DNA of 64,000 nucleotides. It comes from Hoeflea algicola (GTDB taxonomy: Bacteria; Pseudomonadota; Alphaproteobacteria; Rhizobiales; Rhizobiaceae). A program made the translations under genes and the position numbers. The notes under the pieces were generated by a model that was not told the origin of the DNA, did not search any database, and saw only the letters and a program-made list of their open reading frames with translations. Location: NCBI RefSeq assembly GCF_026619415.1, contig NZ_JAOVZR010000001.1, positions 310,001 to 374,000 on the forward strand, read 5' to 3'. Positions 57,328 to 64,000 of this stretch are shown here, in pieces (position 1 is the stretch's first letter; each line of letters starts with the position of its first letter).

Positions 57328-58464
57328 ATGACCACGAGCTCCGTTTCCATGCCATCATCTCAGCCACCATTTGACGCTTCAACGGCGCCAAACGTGATCG
57401 CGGCGGAGCAGCGTATCGAGCGCAACCGGACCGCACAAAAGATCTGGCTCTGGACTGTGCTGGTGGCAATTTTCGCACTGATTCTGGTCGGTGGTGCCAC
57501 CCGGTTGACCGATTCCGGCCTGTCGATCACCCAGTGGAAGCCGATCCATGGCGTCATTCCTCCCTTGAGCGAGGCCGATTGGCAGCAGGAACTTGAACTT
57601 TACCGTCAGATTCCCGAGTATCAGCTGATCAACAAGGGCATGAGCCTGGGCGAATTCAAGCAGATCTACTGGTGGGAGTGGGCGCACCGGTTTCTGGCGC
57701 GCGGCGTCGGCGTGCTGTTTGCCATTCCATTCGTGTTCTTTCTGGCCACCGGACGTGTCGAAAAGCGCCTGCGCTGGCCGCTGTTCGGCCTGCTGCTGCT
57801 GGGTGGGCTGCAAGGGGCTGTCGGCTGGTGGATGGTGGCTTCAGGCCTGGTCGACCGCGTCGACGTCAGTCAGTACCGGCTCGCCACCCATCTCACGCTC
57901 GCCTGCCTGATCTTCGCCGCCATTGTCTGGGTGATGCGCGGACTGGTGCCGCATTCGGATGATCCTGTGCCAAGCGTTGGGGTGAGGCGCGGGGCAGGGG
58001 TGATCAGTGTTCTGGTTCTGGTGCAGATCTATCTTGGCGGTCTGGTGGCCGGCCTTGATGCCGGTCTGGCATCCAGCACTTGGCCGTTGATGAACGGCGC
58101 CTTCGTGCCTGAAGGTCTGCTGGAATTGTCGCCCGCCTGGCACAATTTCTTCGAAAACCAGCTTACCGTGCAATTCGTTCACCGCTTGGGCGGCTACACG
58201 CTGTTTGCGTTGACGTTCTGGCACATGCTGGCCGCCATCGGCCGCGGGCGCGGCAGTACCCATGGCCGTCGCACCGTCATGCTGTTCGGCCTTGTCACCA
58301 TTCAGGCGGTGCTCGGGATTGTCGTTATCCTCGGGCAGGTGCCGATTGGCTGGGCGCTGGTCCATCAGGGCTGGGCCATCGTCGTGCTTGGCTTCTCGGT
58401 CGCTCATTGGCGCGGCTTTTACGGCGCTTATCCGATGGAATCAGGGATTCGCATCGGCAACTGA
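57328..58464 (+). CDS. ctaA: Heme A synthase (COX15/CtaA)
   Basis: Oxidises the methyl group of heme O to make heme A for cytochrome c oxidase. The 378-residue inner-membrane protein has about eight helices in two repeats. It has the conserved GGATRLTDSGLSITQWKPI near residue 55 and the heme-ligand histidines in WEWAHRFLARG, RLATHLTLACLIF, FVHRLGGYTLFALTFWH and LVHQGWAIVV. AAGGAA lies upstream of ATG 57328. DUF2842 diverges from it and the YrhK gene follows. Confidence 0.96.
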   Translation: MTTSSVSMPSSQPPFDASTAPNVIAAEQRIERNRTAQKIWLWTVLVAIFALILVGGATRLTDSGLSITQWKPIHGVIPPLSEADWQQELELYRQIPEYQLINKGMSLGEFKQIYWWEWAHRFLARGVGVLFAIPFVFFLATGRVEKRLRWPLFGLLLLGGLQGAVGWWMVASGLVDRVDVSQYRLATHLTLACLIFAAIVWVMRGLVPHSDDPVPSVGVRRGAGVISVLVLVQIYLGGLVAGLDAGLASSTWPLMNGAFVPEGLLELSPAWHNFFENQLTVQFVHRLGGYTLFALTFWHMLAAIGRGRGSTHGRRTVMLFGLVTIQAVLGIVVILGQVPIGWALVHQGWAIVVLGFSVAHWRGFYGAYPMESGIRIGN

Positions 58465-58605
58465 GTGCGGTCCACCGGAGTTTGATGCAAATCGCGTTCA
58501 GTCGAATTTAACGTACATGCATTAATTCAATCTGTTACCGCTTGTTTTGCGCATTTCGTTGGATGCGTGGTGCTGTCGGTCGACCTCTCCGGAAGGAAGA
58601 ATGAC

Positions 58606-58893
58606 ATGACGCTTTTCAAACTCTCTAGGCATCGCAAATACGTTTCCGATGAACAGACCTATGCCTGGTTCGAACTGGCCTACACGGCAGTGGACGTCTC
58701 CGCCGCCGGCCTGTTCGTGATTGGCTCGATCATGTTTTTCTCGGAAGCCTGGCTGACGGCAGGCACCTGGTGCTTTCTGATTGGTTCGATCTGCTTTGCG
58801 CTCAAGCCGGTGCTACGGATCGTTCGCGAACTGCGCTACATGAAGAACGACGATTACGAAGATCTGGCCAAACGGTTCGAGAAAGAGCAGTAA
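58606..58893 (+). CDS. YrhK-domain membrane protein
   Basis: A 95-residue protein with two predicted membrane segments (ELAYTAVDVSAAGLFVIGSI and AGTWCFLIGSICFALKPVLR) and a charged C-terminus (RYMKNDDYEDLAKRFEKEQ). It resembles the YrhK domain family, whose function is unknown. GGAAGGAAG lies just upstream of ATG 58606. The leader contains TTTAACGTACATGCATTAA but no ORF. It stands alone between ctaA and the argC end. Confidence 0.82.
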   Translation: MTLFKLSRHRKYVSDEQTYAWFELAYTAVDVSAAGLFVIGSIMFFSEAWLTAGTWCFLIGSICFALKPVLRIVRELRYMKNDDYEDLAKRFEKEQ

Positions 58894-59017
58894 ACCGGTT
58901 TCGTGAGCCGTACCTCGCGAGGTTGGCTGGTCGTTTCCGGTATTTTGCCCGATCATAGCTGCAAACCGAAGCGAAAACGCCAACGCGCATAATAATGACG
59001 CGTCGGCCATTCCGAAA

Positions 59018-59947
59018 TTAGCCGCCGATCATCAATCCCAGATTCTGGACTGCCGCACCCGATGCGCCCTTGCCGAGATTGTCGAGCGAGGCAACCAGAT
59101 TGACCTGTCCGGCCTCTTCATTGCCGCAGACATAGAGCTTCATCTGATCGGTGCCCTTCATCTCTTCGGGATCGAGGCGGGCGAGGGCGGAAGTCGCAGC
59201 GAGCGAGACAACCTCGACCACGCTGCCGCCGGAATAATGGTCAGCGAGCACTGCGTGCAGCGTCGCAATCGACGCGTCTTTACCCAGCAGGTCGAGATGC
59301 AGCGGCACATTGACCAACATGCCCTGGGCAAAGCGGCCGACTGCGGGCGTGAAGATCGGCAGCCGGGATAGCCCGGCACGGGTGACGATCTCCGGCACAT
59401 GCTTGTGGGCAAGCGTCAGTGCATAGGAGAAATAAGTCGCACTGATCGCGTCGTCGCGCGAACCATCCTCGATCTGTGCGATCAACTGTTTGCCGCCGCC
59501 GGTGTAACCCGAAACGGCATTGATGGTCACCGGGTAATCGGTGGGCAGCAAGCCGGCATTGACCAGCGGCGCCAGCAGCGCGATGGCGCCAGTGGAATAG
59601 CAGCCCGGGTTGGAGACAAACTGCGCCGAGGCGATGCGGGCGCCCTGTTCCGACGACAGCTCGGCAAAGCCGAAGGCCCAGTCGGGGTGGGTGCGGTGCG
59701 CGGTAGAGGCGTCGATGAACCGGGTTCCGGCGTCTGCCGCCAGCGTCACGGCTTCCCGCGCTGCGTCATCGGGCAGGCACAGGATAGCGATGTCGGCATC
59801 GCGCAGGAAGCTTTTCCGTACCTCCTGATCGCGCCGTTGTTCGGCCGGCATCGACATTAGTTCGATGTCGTCCCGACCTTGTAGCCGCGAGACGATCTGC
59901 AGGCCAGTTGTGCCATGTTCGCCGTCAATAAAAATCTTGGGAGCCAT
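59018..59947 (-). CDS. argC: N-acetyl-gamma-glutamyl-phosphate reductase
   Basis: Third step of arginine synthesis: NADPH reduction of N-acetylglutamyl phosphate. The 309-residue protein is the shorter (type 2) form common in alphaproteobacteria. It begins IFIDGEHGTTGLQIVSRL, has LPDDAAREAV, and carries the catalytic Cys116 in VSNPGCYSTG, then NAVSGYTGGGKQLI. GGAGAAG precedes ATG 59947; the frame is open far upstream into speB, which is not coding. It lies 100 bases downstream of speB on the same strand. Confidence 0.95.
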   Translation of the reverse strand: MAPKIFIDGEHGTTGLQIVSRLQGRDDIELMSMPAEQRRDQEVRKSFLRDADIAILCLPDDAAREAVTLAADAGTRFIDASTAHRTHPDWAFGFAELSSEQGARIASAQFVSNPGCYSTGAIALLAPLVNAGLLPTDYPVTINAVSGYTGGGKQLIAQIEDGSRDDAISATYFSYALTLAHKHVPEIVTRAGLSRLPIFTPAVGRFAQGMLVNVPLHLDLLGKDASIATLHAVLADHYSGGSVVEVVSLAATSALARLDPEEMKGTDQMKLYVCGNEEAGQVNLVASLDNLGKGASGAAVQNLGLMIGG

Positions 59948-60047
59948 AGGGCTTCTCCGTTCATGCATGAAAATCAAGTGCTTGTGCAGGGTTCCGGACT
60001 CAGTTTGCCAACCTCGCAAACCAGATCCGGAAACAGGTTTGCGCGTG

Positions 60048-60998
60048 TTATCGTCGAGCGCGACGTTCCGCGAGAAGTCCCAGATAGTGCATGGCGACGG
60101 AGGCTCCGGCAATCGCGGTGATGTCCGCGTGATCATAGGCTGGAGCGACTTCTACAATATCGGCACCCTTGATATCAAGCGCGCCGAGCTTCTGTAGTAC
60201 CGACAGCATTCTGGCGCTTGATGGTCCGCCGGCCACCGGCGTTCCGGTCCCGGGTGCAAACGCCGGATCGAGGCAATCGATATCGAAGGTGATGTAGCAT
60301 GGCGCATCGCCCACGTGCTCAACAATGGAGGCGGCAATCTCGGCGGCCTTCATGTCCTCGATTTCGTGGCCATAGAGAATGCGGATGCCGCAATCTTCCG
60401 GTGCATGGGTGCGGATTCCAACCTGGATTGAGTGTGTGGTGTCGATCACCCCGTCACGCGCTGCGCGTCCGACGAACGAGCCGTGATCGATCCGCTTGCC
60501 ATCATCAAACCAGGTGTCCTGATGAGCGTCGAACTGCACCAGCGCCAGCGGTCCGTATTTGGCTGCATGGGCCTTGAGCAGCGGCCAGGTGACAAAATGG
60601 TCGCCGCCCATGCTCATCAGGAACGCGCCGGATTTGAGGATCTTGGCCGCTTCTCGTTCGATCGTTGCCGGCGTCTTCTGGTGGTTGCCGTAATCGAGCA
60701 GGCAATCGCCGTAATCTATCACCGCCAACTGCTCGAACAGGTCGCGGTCAAACGGGTATTGTGGGTCATTGTCGAAAATTGCCGAGGCGCGGCGGATTGC
60801 CTGCGGGCCAAAGCGCGCGCCGGGTCGGTTTGACACTGCCGCATCGAACGGAATGCCCCAGACCACGGCATCAGCGCCCTTGAGCGTCTTGGTGTATTTA
60901 CGCCGCATGAACGACAGCGCTCCGGCATAGGTCGGGTCGGTAGCCGCCGTGTTGAGCGAACGGGCGGTAAAGGCGTGGTCGATGGATTTGGCGGCCAT
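60048..60998 (-). CDS. speB: Agmatinase / ureohydrolase
   Basis: Predicted to hydrolyse agmatine to putrescine and urea. The 316-residue protein has the binuclear manganese motifs of the family: MSMGGDHFVTWPLL, LVQFDAHQDTW and ITFDIDCLDPAFAPGTGTP. The N-terminal segment WGIPFDAAVSNRPGARFGP is typical of agmatinases rather than arginases. Other ureohydrolases such as guanidinobutyrase share these motifs, so the substrate is probable rather than certain. GGAG lies seven bases before the ATG. argC follows on the same strand. Confidence 0.9.
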   Translation of the reverse strand: MAAKSIDHAFTARSLNTAATDPTYAGALSFMRRKYTKTLKGADAVVWGIPFDAAVSNRPGARFGPQAIRRASAIFDNDPQYPFDRDLFEQLAVIDYGDCLLDYGNHQKTPATIEREAAKILKSGAFLMSMGGDHFVTWPLLKAHAAKYGPLALVQFDAHQDTWFDDGKRIDHGSFVGRAARDGVIDTTHSIQVGIRTHAPEDCGIRILYGHEIEDMKAAEIAASIVEHVGDAPCYITFDIDCLDPAFAPGTGTPVAGGPSSARMLSVLQKLGALDIKGADIVEVAPAYDHADITAIAGASVAMHYLGLLAERRARR

Positions 60999-61085
60999 GG
61001 CGGTGCTCCGGCTTGAACTTGTTCTTGCCTAGCGTATTCCCGCCAGCGGATAAAGTCCGCAGACCGTTGGGCGCTGGGCTGCGAC

Positions 61086-61097
61086 GTTAAGGTTAAG
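61086..61097 (+). repeat. Tandem GTTAAG repeat upstream of the acyltransferase gene
   Basis: Two adjacent copies of GTTAAG lie 66 bases before the start codon of the acyltransferase gene. They may be a regulator half-site pair, but the spacing does not match the CtrA consensus. Confidence 0.25.
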
Positions 61098-61163
61098 GGC
61101 GGTTTGTCCGGTGCGCCGGTTTGGGCGGTGATATGGTCCACGCCTTAATGAACGGAAAACCAA

Positions 61164-62258
61164 TTGATCGCCACGCCCCCGCTAACAAAATCGTCCGACA
61201 CCCTGTTTGCCGTCCAATACCTGCGCGCAGCCGCCGCTCTGGCGGTGGTTTTTTATCATGTGTCCGCATTGTCACAGGAAACCTGGGGACTTGATCCGGA
61301 ACGGGTCGATCATGTTGGCGCGGCCGGCGTCGATCTGTTTTTCGTCATTTCCGGGTTCATCATGGCGATGATCGTCGGTCGACCGGGCCGGTTTGACGTC
61401 CGTGATTTCTGGATCCGGCGGGTTGCCCGCGTGGTTCCAGCCTATTGGGTGATTACACTGCTGGTGTTCGTGCTGGCCTGGACTTTGCCGAGCCTGTTCA
61501 ATTCCACGGTCGCCAGCCTCCACAATCTGTTTGTGTCACTGTCTTTTGTTGCGCTCGAGCAGAGCGATGGCAACACCGGGCCGCTGCTGGTGGTCGGCTG
61601 GACGCTGAATTACGAGATGGCCTTCTACGTGCTCGTTGCGGTGACGGCGGGGTTGTTTTCCGACCGCAGACTACTTGCTGCATCGGCGGTCATCATCGCT
61701 GTGGTCGTGACTGGCATTGTGGCCCATCCGGCCAACCTGACGCTGGAATTTTATACCAACCCGATACTTCTCGAATTCGTCTTCGGCATCCTGGTGTATC
61801 ACGCTTGGAAATGGGGCGGCGGGCGCGAACTTGGTGGCCGACGTCTTGCCTCGATTGCCATTTTTGCGCTTGGCATCATTCTGCTGGTGGGGCAATGGGA
61901 GCGGCCGCTGCAGGATTGGCGTCCGTTTTTCTGGGGCGTGCCGGCGATGGCGGTGTTGTATGGCGGATTGGGTGTACTCACCTTCACCAGCCCATTTCTG
62001 GCTCGCCTGGGATACTGGTCATATGCACTTTATATCACCCACGTCTTCGTGGTGACGCTCTATATCAAGCATATTATGTCAGCGATCGCTCCCATCAGCC
62101 TGCCATGGCAAGCGCATTATCTGATCATGACCGGTGCTGCCTTGGCCGTCGCCGCTGGTTTTTACACGCTCGTCGAACGGCCATTGTCGCGCTTGACCCT
62201 TGCCTGGCTTCGCCGACCCCGAGCGCTTTCGGTCGCCGAGCCGAGCCACGGCGCCTGA
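61164..62258 (+). CDS. Acyltransferase 3 family membrane protein
   Basis: A 364-residue inner-membrane protein that probably O-acetylates or succinylates a polysaccharide or lipid. The family signature is present: FAVQYLRAAAALAVVFYHVS (with the essential histidine), GAAGVDLFFVISGFIMA, FWIRRVARVVPAYWV and WTLNYEMAFYV. About ten membrane helices follow. The only usable start in frame is TTG 61164, with GGA upstream; an ATG at 61148 is out of frame. It resembles ExoZ and OafA proteins. Its exact substrate is unknown. Confidence 0.88.
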   Translation: MIATPPLTKSSDTLFAVQYLRAAAALAVVFYHVSALSQETWGLDPERVDHVGAAGVDLFFVISGFIMAMIVGRPGRFDVRDFWIRRVARVVPAYWVITLLVFVLAWTLPSLFNSTVASLHNLFVSLSFVALEQSDGNTGPLLVVGWTLNYEMAFYVLVAVTAGLFSDRRLLAASAVIIAVVVTGIVAHPANLTLEFYTNPILLEFVFGILVYHAWKWGGGRELGGRRLASIAIFALGIILLVGQWERPLQDWRPFFWGVPAMAVLYGGLGVLTFTSPFLARLGYWSYALYITHVFVVTLYIKHIMSAIAPISLPWQAHYLIMTGAALAVAAGFYTLVERPLSRLTLAWLRRPRALSVAEPSHGA

Positions 62259-62427
62259 GCGCGTTTGCAAACTAGCCGCTTGTCATCTGTACATGCGTGA
62301 TCGGGCCGCTGATGAATACGGGTTCCAGCGTCGCGGGCGATGCGCAGCAATCAAGGGCTTGCTGAGGCCGCAAGCGTAGATTGCCATTGTTTGCCCGACA
62401 CAGAAGAGGAACTGCTGCCGCCAGGCA

Positions 62428-62454
62428 CAAAAAAGACGGGGCCGAAGCCCCGTC
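62428..62454 (-). terminator. Terminator of the rplM-rpsI operon
   Basis: GACGGGGC and GCCCCGTC form a perfect eight-base stem closed by a TTCG tetraloop (as read on the minus strand). Six T residues follow, 31 bases after the rpsI stop. Confidence 0.92.
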
Positions 62455-62485
62455 CAAAAATGCATTCCAATGTCGACCAGGCGAC

Positions 62486-62968
62486 TTAACGCTTGGAGAA
62501 CTGGAACGAACGGCGGGCCTTGGCCTTACCGTACTTCTTACGCTCAACCACGCGGCTGTCGCGGGTCAGGAAGCCACCCTTCTTGAGAACCGCGCGCAGG
62601 GCGGGTTCATAGTAGGTCAGCGCTTTGGAGATGCCGTGGCGTACCGCACCGGCCTGGCCGGAGAGGCCGCCGCCGGTGACGGTGCAGACGACATCGAACT
62701 GGCCCTGGCGGTCAGCGGCGACAACCGGCTGCTGAACAACCATCTGCAGCACGGGACGTGCGAAGTAGGTCACGAAATCACGGCCGTTGACGGTGATCTT
62801 GCCGGTACCCGGCTTGATCCAGACGCGGGCAATGGCGTTCTTGCGCTTACCGGTCGCGTAGGAACGGCCCAGATCGTCGACCTTGCGGACGTGAACCGGT
62901 GCCGCAGGTTCAGCTTCGGTCGCGTTGACAGATGCGCCGAGCTCCTCAAGCGAATTGAGTTCAGCCAT
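62486..62968 (-). CDS. rpsI: 30S ribosomal protein S9
   Basis: A 160-residue small-subunit protein with an N-terminal acidic extension of about 30 residues, usual in this order. The conserved core is [34 protein letters not shown] and [19 protein letters not shown]. The universal basic C-terminus [11 protein letters not shown] contacts P-site tRNA. It lies two bases after rplM in a two-gene operon. Confidence 0.98.
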   Translation of the reverse strand: MAELNSLEELGASVNATEAEPAAPVHVRKVDDLGRSYATGKRKNAIARVWIKPGTGKITVNGRDFVTYFARPVLQMVVQQPVVAADRQGQFDVVCTVTGGGLSGQAGAVRHGISKALTYYEPALRAVLKKGGFLTRDSRVVERKKYGKAKARRSFQFSKR

Positions 62969-62970
62969 TA

Positions 62971-63435
62971 TCAGGCGCTCCTTTTGTTCTTGGAATTTAG
63001 CGCGGCGACGTCGAGGACGTCCGGCTGCTGGGCTTCATGCGGATGTTCCGCACCGGCGTAAACGCGCAGGTTCTTCATCTGGCGACGGCCAAGCGGGCCG
63101 CGCGGAACCATGCGCTCGACAGCCTTTTCGACGATCCGCTCGGGAAAGCGACCTTCGAAAATCTGGCGCGCGGTGCGCTCCTTGATGCCGCCGGGATAAC
63201 CGGTGTGCCAGTAGTACTTCTTGTCGGTGTATTTGTTGCCGGTCAGCACAGCCTTTGCCGCATTGATGACGATGACGTTGTCGCCATCATCAACATGGGG
63301 GGTGTAGGTGACTTTGTGCTTGCCGCGCAGGCGGGTGGCGATGACAGTGGCGAGACGACCGACGACGAGATCTGTCGCGTCGATAATCACCCACTTCTTT
63401 TCCACCTCAGCAGGCTTCTGCGAAAAGGTTTTCAT
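62971..63435 (-). CDS. rplM: 50S ribosomal protein L13
   Basis: A 154-residue large-subunit protein needed early in assembly. It shows [57 protein letters not shown] and [19 protein letters not shown]. It is the first gene of the rplM-rpsI operon. The 244-base upstream gap, between it and the thioesterase, must hold the promoter; an 18-base palindrome also lies there. Confidence 0.98.
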   Translation of the reverse strand: MKTFSQKPAEVEKKWVIIDATDLVVGRLATVIATRLRGKHKVTYTPHVDDGDNVIVINAAKAVLTGNKYTDKKYYWHTGYPGGIKERTARQIFEGRFPERIVEKAVERMVPRGPLGRRQMKNLRVYAGAEHPHEAQQPDVLDVAALNSKNKRSA

Positions 63436-63661
63436 GGATTTTCTCTCATTCAGGATCCGGGCTGATCAAGCCAGCGGCCGGACGTTTCTTGTTGCTTGTG
63501 TTGCCGCGACCCTTGCCAGAGGCATTTGATCGGTGACAACCGTGCGCCAGATCCAACGAGATCCGGACGCTGCGTGCTTATAGGCGAGCCCGATTTTTCC
63601 GTCAAGACGATGATTTGCGGCGCATCGGAAAATATCAAAGCAAAAACAATGACTTAGTAAT

Positions 63662-63679
63662 GCGGTATTATAATACCGC
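63662..63679. repeat. Perfect 18-base palindrome between thioesterase and rplM
   Basis: GCGGTATTATAATACCGC is perfectly self-complementary and abuts the stop codon of the thioesterase gene. No T-run follows on either strand. It may be a weak terminator hairpin or an operator for the ribosomal-protein promoter. Confidence 0.5.
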
Positions 63680-64000
63680 TCAATTCTGCGGCGGAATCGA
63701 ATAGGTGGCGGTCGCGTGCGCCACCAATTCACCGTTTGCGTCGCGGATCGCGATGTCGGTGACCACCAGTCGTTTGCCCAGTTTGAGGATGCTGGCGGTG
63801 GCTTCCAGCGCCCCGGGGGCGGGCTTCATCAGGAAGTTGATATTGAGATTGGTGGTGACCGCCAGCGCCAGCCGGCCGATATGCGCCAGGATCACTGCGT
63901 AAGCAGCAAGGTCGGCCAGCATGAACAGGGTTGGCCCGCTGACTGTGCCGCCGGGGCGAAGGTGCTGCTCGTCGGCATGGAGGCAGACGCGCGCATTCCC
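63680..64000 (-). CDS. PaaI-family thioesterase, 5' end cut by the window
   Basis: A hotdog-fold acyl-CoA thioesterase; 106 residues are visible and the start lies beyond the window. The open frame continues through the last base. The pattern HLRPGGTVSGPTLFMLADLA, then YAVILAHIGRLALAVTTNLN and NFLMKPAPGALEATASIL, is characteristic, with the catalytic region around the LADLAAYA helix. Position upstream of rplM on the same strand is common in rhizobia. The substrate is unknown. Confidence 0.9.
   Translation of the reverse strand, partial: GNARVCLHADEQHLRPGGTVSGPTLFMLADLAAYAVILAHIGRLALAVTTNLNINFLMKPAPGALEATASILKLGKRLVVTDIAIRDANGELVAHATATYSIPPQN

Noticed and set aside
60016-60042. Hairpin between speB and argC as terminator
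   Set aside because: The seven-base stem has a 13-base loop and no T-run; it is not distinguishable from chance.

Overview
This window is about 64 kb of GC-rich chromosome from an alphaproteobacterium of the order Hyphomicrobiales (Rhizobiales). The closest style is Rhizobiaceae or Hoeflea-like. The evidence is gene content and order: hdaA-ppk-ppx; the bamE, ubiquinol-cytochrome c chaperone, DUF177, plsX, fabH, ihfA, merR series; glyA-nrdR-ribD-ribE with ribH-nusB nearby; a DUF6163-ldtR-L,D-transpeptidase block; and a PaaI thioesterase next to rplM-rpsI. Almost everything is core chromosome. I see no CRISPR array, insertion sequence, prophage or plasmid gene.

Layout. 1-6 kb: end of hdaA, polyphosphate kinase and exopolyphosphatase, then a cyclopropane-fatty-acid synthase-like enzyme. 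6-12 kb: an MFS transporter plus ribonuclease D on the minus strand, aspS, a small uncharacterised gene and a secreted protein of unknown function. 12-25 kb: parC, DUF3750, EamA and SLC13 transporters, the N-end-rule transferase bpt, fused indolepyruvate ferredoxin oxidoreductase with a divergent Lrp-type regulator, RDD protein and hemB. 25-28 kb: cell-wall block (DUF6163, ldtR, L,D-transpeptidase). 28-36 kb: one-carbon and riboflavin genes (glyA, nrdR, ribD, ribE, ribH, nusB), split by an O-antigen-ligase-like gene and a DUF2161 nuclease-fold gene, then an MFS gene. 36-44 kb: proton-pumping pyrophosphatase, then the bamE/plsX/fabH/ihfA/merR lipid and envelope block. 44-48 kb: a LysR regulator diverging from a GNAT gene, small ORFs, DUF421 and tRNA-Pro(GGG). 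48-57 kb: a polysaccharide export and assembly cluster (ligase/polymerase, priming glycosyltransferase, GT4, Wza-like lipoprotein, Wzc-like protein, CelD-type acetyltransferase) resembling holdfast or unipolar-polysaccharide loci. 57-64 kb: DUF2842, heme A synthase, YrhK protein, argC, agmatinase, acyltransferase, rpsI, rplM and a partial thioesterase.

The most unusual observation is at 39.5 kb. The ubiquinol-cytochrome c chaperone gene has a good ribosome-binding site and ATG in one frame, but its conserved body lies in the -1 frame. The two are joined exactly at an A AAA AAG heptamer (the dnaX-type slippery sequence) with a hairpin next to it. Two nearby conserved genes (DUF177 at 40.47 kb, GNAT at 46.43 kb) also carry single-base frameshifts, and a third small ORF at 44.3 kb may as well. 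Sequencing or assembly error must therefore be weighed against programmed frameshifting or gene decay. Other points of interest are TTAAC-type boxes shared by envelope and polysaccharide promoters, a Wzc-like protein whose kinase P-loop has lost its lysine, and a low-coding, AT-richer stretch beside tRNA-Pro.
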